NCBI RefSeq assembly: GCF_026625565.1
Contig: NZ_CP112998.1
Coordinates: forward strand, 2,172,501 to 2,236,500
DNA length: 64,000 nucleotides
Reading direction: 5' to 3'
Source of the DNA: Dyadobacter pollutisoli
Lineage (GTDB): Bacteria > Bacteroidota > Bacteroidia > Cytophagales > Spirosomataceae
The notes under the pieces are model-generated. The model was given only the letters and a program-made list of their open reading frames with translations, was not told the DNA's origin and made no database searches. The position numbers were made by a program, and so were the translations under genes. Shown piece by piece: positions 1-8,718 of this stretch (position 1 is the stretch's first letter; each line of letters opens with the position of its first letter).

Positions 1-1540
1 CTATAACCTTGCTTTGTCTAATAACCCGAGCAGCTATGTAGCCAGTGGTGGAGAGTTTCCGCAAACGCGTTTACTATCTCAATTCGGTCGTATCAATTAC
101 ACTTATTCCAACAAATACCTGATCTCGGCCACGATACGCAGAGACGGTTCTGACCGATTTGGGCCTGCCAATAAATTTGGTGTATTCCCGTCTGCTTCCG
201 TAGGCTGGAAAATCAATGAGGAAGCATTTATCCGCGATAATCTGTCATACGTTTCAAATCTTAAACTTCGCGCCAGTTACGGGAAATTGGGTAGTACCAG
301 CAACATTCCCCAGTACACTTACCAGTCCTCGTACGGAGGAACGGGCGGTACCAACTCGCAAGGACTTCCGGACGGCAGCAGGTCGAAAGGCTATGCGTTG
401 ACGGCCCAGCTTGCGAACCAAAATATCAAGTGGGAATCAGTATTGCAGACTGACTTGGGCCTTGACGTTGGTCTTTTGAAAAATGCATTGAACATCACCA
501 TTGACTGGTACAGTCGCCAGACACAGGGAATGATCTACGCGGTTCCGGTTTCGCTGTCAACGGGTTTTGGGGCTACGTCTGTATTTACGAACATTGGTCA
601 GATGAGCAACAAAGGACTTGAAATTGCAGCGGATTATCGTGGCAGAAAAGGTGCCTTTACCTATTCAGTAGCCGTGAATGGCGCATTTAATAAAAATCTG
701 GTGAAGCAGCTGGACGGTATTAAAAACAACCCGATCAGCGATGGACCTGCCGGTAATGACCTGGACGGCCCGGCTGGTCGTACGCAGGTCGGTCACCCGA
801 TGAGCCAGTTTTTTGGCTATCAGGTTGAAGGGATTTTCCAGTCCGACGCAGATGTTAAAAGCCTCAATGAAAAAGCGCAGCAGCAGGCAGGATCAGCAGG
901 TGTTTACTATCAGAACTCAGGAACCGCAGCTGGCGATTTGAAATTCAAGGATACGAATGGAGACGGCAGAGTTACGACGACTGACCGGGTTTTTATTGGA
1001 AATCCGTGGCCAAAATTGACCTACGGCATTACATTGAACCTGGGCTGGAAAGGTCTTGAACTGACCGCATTGTTTCAGGGAATTCAGGGCGTGGACGTAT
1101 ATAATGGCAATAAATACTTTACAGAATATTTATATGGCGATTACAATACGACCCAAGACATTTTCAATGCATCGTTTTTTAACGGAAATGGCCTGACCAG
1201 CAGCCCGAGAGTAGGCGGTACCACGGCGACGGGAACATTCGCACGTGATCCGAACTCCAATTATGGCCGTATTTCAAGCTATTTTGTGGAAGACGGCTCG
1301 TTCCTGAAACTGAGAAACCTGCAACTGGGATACACGATTCCGAGCACATTGACCAAAGCACTCAAAATTTCAGATCTGAAAATTTACGTTCAGGGGCAAA
1401 ACCTGCTCACGCTCACTAAATATTCAGGACTTGACCCGGAAGTACTCGGGAGAAATGGCACGACTGCCAGGGGAATTGATACGATTTTTTCCTACCCCCG
1501 GAACATGTTGCTTTCAATGGGCCTTAATCTGAGTTTCTAA
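1..1540 (+). CDS. SusC/RagA-family TonB-dependent outer-membrane transporter, 5' truncated by window edge
   Basis: The reading frame is open from base 2, so the gene starts upstream of the window and only about 512 C-terminal residues are seen. These are the later beta-strands of a SusC/RagA barrel: alternating aromatic/polar strands, repeated LGLDVGLLKN- and LKLRNLQLGYTIP-like segments typical of the family, and a final strand ending in Phe (LLSMGLNLSF), as expected for insertion by the BAM machinery. N-terminal carboxypeptidase-like and plug domains are not visible. A SusD partner follows after 20 bp, so the pair should form an outer-membrane nutrient importer powered by TonB. The substrate cannot be told from this piece, and no glycoside hydrolase lies next to it. 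Family assignment is firm; specificity is unknown. Confidence 0.95.
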   Translation, partial: YNLALSNNPSSYVASGGEFPQTRLLSQFGRINYTYSNKYLISATIRRDGSDRFGPANKFGVFPSASVGWKINEEAFIRDNLSYVSNLKLRASYGKLGSTSNIPQYTYQSSYGGTGGTNSQGLPDGSRSKGYALTAQLANQNIKWESVLQTDLGLDVGLLKNALNITIDWYSRQTQGMIYAVPVSLSTGFGATSVFTNIGQMSNKGLEIAADYRGRKGAFTYSVAVNGAFNKNLVKQLDGIKNNPISDGPAGNDLDGPAGRTQVGHPMSQFFGYQVEGIFQSDADVKSLNEKAQQQAGSAGVYYQNSGTAAGDLKFKDTNGDGRVTTTDRVFIGNPWPKLTYGITLNLGWKGLELTALFQGIQGVDVYNGNKYFTEYLYGDYNTTQDIFNASFFNGNGLTSSPRVGGTTATGTFARDPNSNYGRISSYFVEDGSFLKLRNLQLGYTIPSTLTKALKISDLKIYVQGQNLLTLTKYSGLDPEVLGRNGTTARGIDTIFSYPRNMLLSMGLNLSF

Positions 1541-1560
1541 AATCAAAAAAGATCCCGATC

Positions 1561-3294
1561 ATGAAAATATTATTAAAATATACGCTCATTGCCACTGTAT
1601 TACTGGTCATAGCTTCCTGCAAAGACGATTTTGTGAATGTTGACAACCCGCTTGCTATCTCTACCAGCAGCTATCCAACCACCGTCACTGACCTGGAACA
1701 ACTGCTCGCCGGGGTGTATGCAACGCAACATGCAGGGGGAATTTTCGGCCGCGCGATGGGACCGTACAGCACCCACCTTTGGGACCATACCACCGATCTC
1801 AGCTGGCAAGGTTCACCCAACTGGATCCAGATGGGACAAAACAATGCGTTGCCGAGCGATAACTTTCTGGTGCAGATTTGGCCGGACCTGTGGCGCGGTG
1901 TTCAGCGGAGCAACACTTTGCTTGCGGGAATCGAACGTGTGAGTGCAACTGCCTCAGAGGCGGATAAGGCTAATATTCAGCTGATTAAAGGTCAGGCATT
2001 GTTTCTGAGGGCCTGGTACTATTCCTATCTGGTGAGTTTCTGGGGTGAAAGTTTTATCGTGAATGGCGCAGGCGGTGAGAAAATGGGTGTGCCCATTATC
2101 ACGACCGCTGCTGCTGACCTGACCGAAACGCAGGTAAGCCGCTCGACCGTGAAAGAATGCTGGGACTTTATCATCAGCGACCTTAAATCCGCCGAAACAT
2201 TGCTGACCGGAAAAACATGGACTAGCGCTACCGACAAACATAAAGTAGGTCAGTGGGCTGTAAAAGGGTTTTTGGGTAAAGTATATGTGTACACTGAGGA
2301 CTGGGCGAATGCGAAAACGTATCTGAGCAATGTCATTAAGGAGAGCGGAAAGTCACTGGTGTCTTTTGAAACCTATAAAACCATGTTCAATGGTCAGAAT
2401 GAATTCAATTCCGAGTCATTGTATGAGCTGAACATGAATGTGGACATGACCTACGCCGGCGCCAATGACCTATCGATGGGTTCTATGATGGCGACATTAG
2501 CGGGGCCTTCCTATGTGGGAGCAACCGGTACGCCCATTGCATCCGCGTGGTCCAATGTGTTTCCGCATTCCAAAAACATTGCGCGTTTTGGTTTCAATCT
2601 TGGCCATTACTTTCCTGCCGGAACTACTACCGCCAATATTTCGAATGTAGACCAGTCGTATGTTACCAAATCCATCACCGCCCGGGCGACCAAAACCGTA
2701 GACCCGAGGTTATGGGTGGCTTGTCTCCAACCATATGTGGATTCAATGGTGGTGGCCGGTGCGAAAAAGCCGATCTCACATTTTCTGGACATTACTGAGC
2801 TGGATATGGAGGCGTGGAGTTTCAGAAAGTATATCAATCTGGCGGGTACCGAGCTGGAAATAAACCGGGCCAACGGTTCCAACATTCTCTGGCTCCGCCT
2901 GGCGGATATTTACCTGCTTTATGCTGAAACGCTGACGCATACCGGCGACAATCCGACGGCTTTGGAATACATTAATAAAGTGAAACGCCGCGCGTATAAC
3001 TTGCCGGTAGACGCACCGTCGGCTGTGGATTACAAGAGCCTGACGGACGTTACCAAAGCACCCGATAATGTATTGAAAAACGATCCGCTGAAATACGAAC
3101 GCTGGGCTGAGTTCTTTGGGGAATTTAACTGGTGGTTTGATGTATGCCGGTGGAAAATCGGGGATAAGGAGGCAGCTTACTATCAGAAGATCAGGGGCGG
3201 GACGATCCAGTGGGATGCCACGGACTACGCGCAGCCGATACCGATCAATGAGATCAATGCGAATACCAATATGAGACAAAATCCCGGTTATTGA
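1561..3294 (+). CDS. SusD/RagB-family outer-membrane lipoprotein
   Basis: 577 aa surface lipoprotein that caps the SusC pore and binds the imported nutrient. A type II signal peptide ends in VIASC, giving Cys20 as the lipidated residue, followed by acidic KDDF, which resembles the Bacteroidota surface-export signal. The body has the SusD layout: an N-terminal TPR-like part (LFLRAWYYSYLV), then the segment with conserved WLRLADIYLLYAE, and the family-typical C-terminus (RWAEFFGEFNWWFDVCRW, ending NMRQNPGY). It lies 20 bp after the SusC gene and is followed by a strong terminator, so the two form the end of one transcript. Ligand unknown. Confidence 0.95.
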   Translation: MKILLKYTLIATVLLVIASCKDDFVNVDNPLAISTSSYPTTVTDLEQLLAGVYATQHAGGIFGRAMGPYSTHLWDHTTDLSWQGSPNWIQMGQNNALPSDNFLVQIWPDLWRGVQRSNTLLAGIERVSATASEADKANIQLIKGQALFLRAWYYSYLVSFWGESFIVNGAGGEKMGVPIITTAAADLTETQVSRSTVKECWDFIISDLKSAETLLTGKTWTSATDKHKVGQWAVKGFLGKVYVYTEDWANAKTYLSNVIKESGKSLVSFETYKTMFNGQNEFNSESLYELNMNVDMTYAGANDLSMGSMMATLAGPSYVGATGTPIASAWSNVFPHSKNIARFGFNLGHYFPAGTTTANISNVDQSYVTKSITARATKTVDPRLWVACLQPYVDSMVVAGAKKPISHFLDITELDMEAWSFRKYINLAGTELEINRANGSNILWLRLADIYLLYAETLTHTGDNPTALEYINKVKRRAYNLPVDAPSAVDYKSLTDVTKAPDNVLKNDPLKYERWAEFFGEFNWWFDVCRWKIGDKEAAYYQKIRGGTIQWDATDYAQPIPINEINANTNMRQNPGY

Positions 3295-3301
3295 GGGTGC
3301 A

Positions 3302-3342
3302 GACTTTCCGGGTTTCCATAACCTGGAAAGTCTTGTTTGTTT
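3302..3342 (+). terminator. Rho-independent terminator after the susC-susD pair
   Basis: GACTTTCCGGG and CCTGGAAAGTC form an 11-bp stem with one mismatch (loop TTTCCATAA region), followed by TTGTTTGTTT. It starts 7 bp after the susD stop codon and closes the operon. Confidence 0.75.
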
Positions 3343-3398
3343 GGCGTAGTTGGGCGTCGTCTCTGGCTACGCCCAGCGTTAAATGAGATTACTACGCC
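3343..3398. repeat. nested inverted repeats upstream of the SGNH/TPR gene
   Basis: An outer pair GGCGTAGT (3343-3350) / ACTACGCC (3391-3398) encloses an inner pair TGGGCGT (3351-3357) / ACGCCCA (3369-3375). All arms match perfectly and the two left arms are contiguous. The structure sits 21 bp upstream of the likely ATG at 3420, so in the transcript it could fold as a long stem with a side bulge near the ribosome binding site. Role unknown: a cis-regulatory RNA structure, a protein binding site, or a remnant of a dispersed repeat. Confidence 0.5.
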
Positions 3399-3419
3399 GA
3401 ACTTGTGTTTTCGATAAAT

Positions 3420-5321
3420 ATGCGCCCACGACGTTTGTTAATTTTCAAAATACTGTCTGTACTATCCCCGCTACTCGTTCTAGCTCTGCTGGAAGCGGGG
3501 CTGCGGCTGTTTGGGTACGGCCATAATTTGGATCTTTTCATCAAAGATCCGGCCCGAAAAGGCTATCTCGTGATGAACCAGCATGCCTCCGAGAAGTACT
3601 TTGCACGGCAACAAAATGCGACGATCGGGAATTTTGAGCCATTTCCTGAAAAGAAAGCACCTGGTACCTTCAGGATTTTCGTGTTGGGCGAATCCACGAC
3701 CATTGGGTATCCTTATATGAACAATGGCTCGTTTCACCGCTGGCTGCAATACCGGCTGCTGCATACTTTCCCGGAAAAGGATTTTGAAGTGATCAATCTG
3801 TCACTGACCGCCGTTAATTCCCACACGGTACTGGATTTTGCCAAAAACGTCGTGAACTACGAGCCTGATGCGGTAATGGTTTATACTGGCCACAACGAAT
3901 ACTATGGTGCATTGGGAGCAGCTTCGGCTGGTTTTTTGGGACGTAGTCCATTCATGGTCAGGATGTTGATCTGGCTTCGGGAGTTCCGGCTGGTTCAGTT
4001 GTTTTCAGCATTGACGTCTAGCATTAGCGACCTGTTTTCAGGAGAAAAAATTGATCTGAGGGAAAATCTGATGAAACGCATGGCTGCCGATCAGCAGGTG
4101 CCGCTCGGGTCGGATATCTATCGGGTTGGTATAGAGCAATTTACCAGTAACATGGATGCATTATGCAGACTGATGGGCGAGCGCAAGGTTCCGCTGCTGG
4201 TAAGTAATCTGGTCAGTAATGAAAAGGATTTGAAACCATTAGTGAGCTTGCCGGGTGGGCCGGATATTTCGGCCGACTTGCATTTTCGTACGGGAAATGA
4301 GTTATATGCCGATCGGAAATTTGTAGAGGCCAAGCAGGAATATATTCGTGCAAAGGAGCTGGATGTATTGCGTTTCAGGGCTCCTGAGGAAATGAACAAG
4401 GTGCTGGCGAAAGTGGCGGCCCGATACAATGGAGTTACATTGGTGGACACCAAAGGCCTTTTTGAAAAGCATTCGACACAGGGTATTTTGGGAAAAGAAA
4501 CGCTCCTCGAACACGTTCATCCCAATTTGTTCGGCTACGCGCTGCTTTCCGAGAGCTTTTATCAGGCCATGGAAAAAGCGGATCTGGTACCGGCAAGGAG
4601 ACGGATGTCTCTGGAAGAATTGAGAAAGCGAATGCCCATTACTGGTGTCGATTCGTTAAAAGGGGCGTATGAAATCATGATCCTGAAAGAAGGCTGGCCG
4701 TTTAATGTCCCTATGCCAGCGGACGAGAAACGTGAAAAAACGATCGAAGAGCAACTGGCCGGGGCAATGGTCGTGAAGCAGATCACTTGGAAAGAAGCAA
4801 TGGCGCGACTGCAAAACCACTATGCTGCTCTGCACGATACTGCCTCGGTATTGCGGGTAGTGGAAGCGTTGTCGCTGGACAATCCATTGGATATCACGTT
4901 TTACGATCAGGCCGGGAAGCTGAGCCTTGCGCTGCATGAGGACGAGAAGGCCGTGGTTTATTGGTCCAAAGCATTTCGCAAGGAGCAAAGTTTTGAGAGG
5001 GCCAGACAGCTTTTTATCACCTTCCTAAAACTCGACAGACCGGAAAAGGCGCTGCCGTACATTCAATATGCGGCGGCAAACAATACTTCACGATTCAACC
5101 TAAGCGAGTTACAAAATTTTGTAGAACAACAGCTGGCGCTCAAAGGCATGTTCGAGAAAGATACGGCCAATATAATGCTTAGTAACCGACTGGCTGCGGG
5201 CTATCTGCAATTCGCGAACGCCGCAGCCGCCGGTAAATATGTGAGTAGGTCGCTTAAACTGGATCCGGACAATGCAACTGCGCTGAAAATGCAGGAACAG
5301 ATTAAGTCAAGTTCAAGGTAA
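3420..5321 (+). CDS. membrane-anchored SGNH/GDSL hydrolase with C-terminal TPR repeats
   Basis: About 633 aa. I prefer ATG 3420 to the in-frame GTG at 3405 because it directly precedes the basic-hydrophobic anchor (MRPRRLLIFKILSVLSPLLV). Residues about 85-165 carry SGNH blocks: LGESTTIG (block I, Ser92 as nucleophile), NLSLTAVNSHT and YTGHNEYYG (block III Asn159). A late EHVHPNLFGY segment may supply the catalytic His. The C-terminal half (about residues 460-630) is helical with TPR-like repeats (YWSKAFRKEQSFERARQLF, SRSLKLDPDNATALK). The likely role is an esterase or acyl hydrolase facing the periplasm, with TPRs for partner binding. It is alone on its transcript, behind a terminator. Substrate unknown. 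Confidence 0.8.
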   Translation: MRPRRLLIFKILSVLSPLLVLALLEAGLRLFGYGHNLDLFIKDPARKGYLVMNQHASEKYFARQQNATIGNFEPFPEKKAPGTFRIFVLGESTTIGYPYMNNGSFHRWLQYRLLHTFPEKDFEVINLSLTAVNSHTVLDFAKNVVNYEPDAVMVYTGHNEYYGALGAASAGFLGRSPFMVRMLIWLREFRLVQLFSALTSSISDLFSGEKIDLRENLMKRMAADQQVPLGSDIYRVGIEQFTSNMDALCRLMGERKVPLLVSNLVSNEKDLKPLVSLPGGPDISADLHFRTGNELYADRKFVEAKQEYIRAKELDVLRFRAPEEMNKVLAKVAARYNGVTLVDTKGLFEKHSTQGILGKETLLEHVHPNLFGYALLSESFYQAMEKADLVPARRRMSLEELRKRMPITGVDSLKGAYEIMILKEGWPFNVPMPADEKREKTIEEQLAGAMVVKQITWKEAMARLQNHYAALHDTASVLRVVEALSLDNPLDITFYDQAGKLSLALHEDEKAVVYWSKAFRKEQSFERARQLFITFLKLDRPEKALPYIQYAAANNTSRFNLSELQNFVEQQLALKGMFEKDTANIMLSNRLAAGYLQFANAAAAGKYVSRSLKLDPDNATALKMQEQIKSSSR

Positions 5322-5330
5322 TTAAAAGGT

Positions 5331-6785
5331 TCAAGCCGGTTTTAGGTAACTTTTGATCCGGTCCGCCGCTTTGCCGGAACTTGGCCGCGGGGCGTGTGTT
5401 TCCAGCATGGTACCATCCGAATTGATCAGGATGTACCGCGGAATTCCCCACAAATGATATTTCTCCCAAAGCGAACCGGGCTGATCCGTTTGCTCGTTAA
5501 TATGAGTTCCGGCAGGAATGCTGCTGTCTTTCAAAAGTTTCTTCCATGCATTGACATTGCGATCCACGGAAACATATAGAAATACAACCTGATCGTTTCC
5601 TTCGAATTGTTTGACCAGTTTTTTCGAGTCGGGAAACTCTTCCCGGCACGGTACGCACCACGTTGCCCACACATCCACATACACAACTTTTCCTTTCAGA
5701 CTGCTGAGCGATACTTTTTTACCATCGGAAGTCAATCCCGTAAAGTCGGGCGCTGGCTTGCCCGGTCCGATCGCTTCCCATTTGGCAAAACTCTTATCAA
5801 TGGCTTTTTTGTAAACTGGGACTTTGCAATCTCGATTGAAATCATTCCTGAGGGCTAGAAGTTCAGGGTAAATCCCTTCCATATTGACATAATAATTGAG
5901 ATTAGCAGCCCTGAAATGCGCGTCAAGCCGGGGTGAGAATTTTCGATTTTTAATGACATTGTTTGCAATGGTGGCCCATTTATCGCCCAATGAGTCGTTT
6001 TCCAGTTTTTCGGCCACGTCTCCAACCTCACGGAAAATATCGGCCAGCAGATAATAGTTTAAAATGCTGCTATACTCATACATATTGGAAGCCATGGCCA
6101 GCGAGTCATCAGGCAAATCCTTAATCACCGTTTTAAGCGTGGCAGGGATTTCAGGATTGTTGAAATTGAAATCATATTTCGCGCTAATGTAATTTTGGTG
6201 GAAAAAGTACTGGGCCATTTGATTTTTGGTAGCCATCAATTGTAAGGTAGGCTTGCTAACTGTCGGGTCTTTGGCAAAATCAGCAAGAAGAGAATCGTAC
6301 CCTTTGCGCAATGCGTCGCGGCGACTTATAAATTCATTCAGATCAGTCTCAATGGAATGTTTCCCGTTAACCTTCTCATATTTTTGTTGAAGATCCCTGG
6401 TTTTTTCCAGGTGTTGCTGTGCAGCTGCACCATCACCTACCAACCTCAATTTTCCTAACTTTTTACTGGTATCAGGTTCAATATCAATCACATCTCCGGG
6501 GCTCAGTAGCATGTGAATGTACTCGTCATTGCTTTGAATATTGGCAAATATGGGCCTATCGAGAGCCACTTCAATCAATGCTTTGCCAGCAGTATCCGCG
6601 GTGGTAGAAGCGAGCATAATCGTGTCAAGGCTGAGGAAGTTATTAGTGATCAGATCCACTTTTGCCCCTTTTCCGTTGAGAAGCTTCACGGAGATCTTGA
6701 CTTTTTGGGTGTCCTTCTTGTCGTGGCAGGAGAGCGCAAAAAGGCTGATTAGAATGACGAGGGTACTCTTCAAATAATGAGACAT
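5331..6785 (-). CDS. TlpA/ResA-family thioredoxin lipoprotein with N-terminal DUF4369-like domain
   Basis: About 484 aa from the ATG at 6785. A longer in-frame start at 6818 exists, but only 6785 gives a clean signal peptide (MSHYLKSTLVILISLFALSC) with a lipobox Cys. The N-terminal 100 residues look like the beta-rich DUF4369 domain common in Bacteroidota TlpA proteins. The middle is helical, and the C-terminal 140 residues are a thioredoxin fold with the active site WCVPC at about residues 378-382 and a cis-Pro segment (WGIPRYILI). It should be a periplasm-facing disulfide reductase or oxidoreductase of the TlpA/ResA type. It converges on the SGNH gene with a 9-bp gap and stands divergent from the gene at 6943. 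A role in cytochrome c maturation is possible, given the neighbouring cbb3 block, but is not shown. Confidence 0.9.
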   Translation of the reverse strand: MSHYLKSTLVILISLFALSCHDKKDTQKVKISVKLLNGKGAKVDLITNNFLSLDTIMLASTTADTAGKALIEVALDRPIFANIQSNDEYIHMLLSPGDVIDIEPDTSKKLGKLRLVGDGAAAQQHLEKTRDLQQKYEKVNGKHSIETDLNEFISRRDALRKGYDSLLADFAKDPTVSKPTLQLMATKNQMAQYFFHQNYISAKYDFNFNNPEIPATLKTVIKDLPDDSLAMASNMYEYSSILNYYLLADIFREVGDVAEKLENDSLGDKWATIANNVIKNRKFSPRLDAHFRAANLNYYVNMEGIYPELLALRNDFNRDCKVPVYKKAIDKSFAKWEAIGPGKPAPDFTGLTSDGKKVSLSSLKGKVVYVDVWATWCVPCREEFPDSKKLVKQFEGNDQVVFLYVSVDRNVNAWKKLLKDSSIPAGTHINEQTDQPGSLWEKYHLWGIPRYILINSDGTMLETHAPRPSSGKAADRIKSYLKPA

Positions 6786-6868
6786 GTCGGTTAAGTTTAG
6801 TGAAACAATAAGTGACATAAACCATTACTTCCAAAAAGCTCATTATGATGCGATTGATCATGAACCGC

Positions 6869-6913
6869 CATGATGATGGTCATGTAAATCGTCAGGCGAA
6901 ATCGGGATTTTTG
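6869..6913 (+). promoter_or_regulatory. putative Crp-type operator plus -7 element upstream of the gene at 6943
   Basis: CATGA-TGATGG-TCATG (6869-6884) is a perfect dyad with the 5-6-5 architecture of Crp/Fnr sites. Exactly 21 bp later comes GATTTTTG (6906-6913), matching nAnnTTTG, the Bacteroidota -7 element. The operator ends 58 bp before the ATG at 6943. The site upstream of hemN has the same spacer and the same 58-bp distance to its start codon. The geometry places the dyad centre near -41, as at class II activated promoters. The candidate ligand is the receiver-Crp protein at 8715-9779. Confidence 0.6.
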
Positions 6914-6942
6914 CTCATAAGCAAAACAAACACATTCTGATC

Positions 6943-8718
6943 ATGTCGCATACCTTTCATATTCCTGTTTTAGGCCTGGGATACTCTGTTGATACACCCA
7001 TTAAAGTTTCCCGCTTTGGCATAGCCTCGGTCGCATCCATTGTAGACGATGAGCTGATCGAGCGAATGCGAAAACACTACTACTTAAAGCAGGGAGAAAC
7101 TTATATCCCGATAGAAAAGTCCGAGCCGGACTACCGCAGCCGGCGGATCACAGACTATCTCAACCTGATGGACTGTATCGTCAACGAGCAGTTTGCTGAA
7201 CTCCGCAGGCAACCTTTCGGCCACGATAATGACATTGATCGTTATTTCAGCCTTTTACCCGAAACTTCACCACTAAAAAAACGCTATAACGAGCTGCTGG
7301 CGATGCCGGAAGGCACAGAAAAGCGAAATGCAGACCTCGTACTCCGCAACTCATTGACCAAAGGTGCGATCGATGTAAATATTATGTCCAAGGTAGATAA
7401 GGTGAACAAAGACCGCGACGGGCACATATTAGGTGACATTTACACAGACGCATTGGCCGCATTACGCGGCTTCGCAAACAGTAATCTGAATTCTTCCCTT
7501 ATCCTCTCGGCGGGTATGAACCCCAGACTTTACAGCTACCTTGAAAACTTCCCTGACTTTTATCCCGATGAGCATGGTCATTTCAAAAAGAAAGTGATCC
7601 TGAAAGTGAGCGATTTTCGTTCGGCACTCATTCAGGCTAAGTTTTTGGCCAAAAAAGGGATCTGGGTTTCGGAATTCAGGATCGAGTCAGGTTTGAACTG
7701 CGGCGGACATGCTTTTGCGACCGATGGCTATTTGCTCGGGCCGGTTTTGGAGGAATTTAAAACCAAAAGATCAGAAATGATCGCGGAGCTTTTCAATATG
7801 TACCAGGCGGCATTGGAAAGCAAAAGTTTGGTAATTAGTCACGCTCCTGAGCTGAAAATTACGGTGCAGGGTGGGATAGGAACGGCTGAGGAAAACGACT
7901 TTTTACTGAAACATTATGAAATGGACGCTACGGGCTGGGGGAGTCCTTTCCTGCTGGTACCGGAAGTGACCAATGTAGATGATCAGACATTAAAAGCGCT
8001 TTCTGACGCTACCAGTGATGATTATTATGTCAGCAATTCGTCGCCGCTGGGTGTTCTTTTCAATAATTTCAAAAGCAGCAGCGCGGAAAAGCAGCGTCTG
8101 GAAAGGATCGCGAAAGGCCGACCGGGGAGTCCCTGCAACAAACGTTACCTGGTTTCCAACACTGAATTTACAGAAGAACCGATTTGCACAGCTTCCCGCG
8201 AATACCAGCATCTCAAAATCAAACAATTGCAATCGCTTGATCTCAAACCGGCTGATTTGGCCGAGCAGATAGGAGCGGTGACGGAGAAATTATGTCTCTG
8301 TGAAGGATTGACTACTGCTGCTTTACTGAAAAATGATCTGCTGAAACCGCGCGAAAATAAAGCCGTTTCAATATGCCCGGGGCCTAATCTTGCCTGGTTT
8401 TCGGGGATATTTTCTCTGGAAGAAATGGTCAGGCACATTTATGGCAAAACCAACCTGCTGGAAAAAGTGGAGCGGCCCAATATGTTTATCAATGAGCTGA
8501 CCTTGTATGTAGATTACCTGAAAAAGGACCTGGAACGGCACGCAAGGGATTTGACGGACAAGAAGGCGAAGTATTTTACCAAATTTAAGGAGCAACTGGT
8601 TCGGGGGATTGATTACTACAAAAGTCTCATTCCCGAAATCACTAACCAGACACTCGCTTACCGGCAGGAAATGTTAGCCCAACTCCAAGCCATTGAAATG
8701 CAGCTGGCGGAGGTTTAA
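6943..8718 (+). CDS. conserved protein of unknown function, possible TIM-barrel redox protein
   Basis: 591 aa, no signal peptide or membrane segment, so cytoplasmic. I do not recognise the family. The middle (about residues 215-360) reads like alternating beta/alpha units and contains VQGGIGTAEE followed by ATGWGSPFLLVPE, reminiscent of phosphate-binding loops in FMN-binding TIM barrels such as glutamate synthase or nitronate monooxygenase relatives; this is only a resemblance. The second half has several Cys in conserved-looking settings (GLNCGGH, GSPCNKR, PICTAS, KLCLCEG, SICPGP), which could bind a metal or Fe-S cluster. The last 90 residues are strongly helical. It overlaps the convergent receiver-Crp gene by 4 bp and has the same operator/-7 arrangement as hemN, suggesting a role in microaerobic metabolism. 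Confidence 0.75.
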   Translation: MSHTFHIPVLGLGYSVDTPIKVSRFGIASVASIVDDELIERMRKHYYLKQGETYIPIEKSEPDYRSRRITDYLNLMDCIVNEQFAELRRQPFGHDNDIDRYFSLLPETSPLKKRYNELLAMPEGTEKRNADLVLRNSLTKGAIDVNIMSKVDKVNKDRDGHILGDIYTDALAALRGFANSNLNSSLILSAGMNPRLYSYLENFPDFYPDEHGHFKKKVILKVSDFRSALIQAKFLAKKGIWVSEFRIESGLNCGGHAFATDGYLLGPVLEEFKTKRSEMIAELFNMYQAALESKSLVISHAPELKITVQGGIGTAEENDFLLKHYEMDATGWGSPFLLVPEVTNVDDQTLKALSDATSDDYYVSNSSPLGVLFNNFKSSSAEKQRLERIAKGRPGSPCNKRYLVSNTEFTEEPICTASREYQHLKIKQLQSLDLKPADLAEQIGAVTEKLCLCEGLTTAALLKNDLLKPRENKAVSICPGPNLAWFSGIFSLEEMVRHIYGKTNLLEKVERPNMFINELTLYVDYLKKDLERHARDLTDKKAKYFTKFKEQLVRGIDYYKSLIPEITNQTLAYRQEMLAQLQAIEMQLAEV

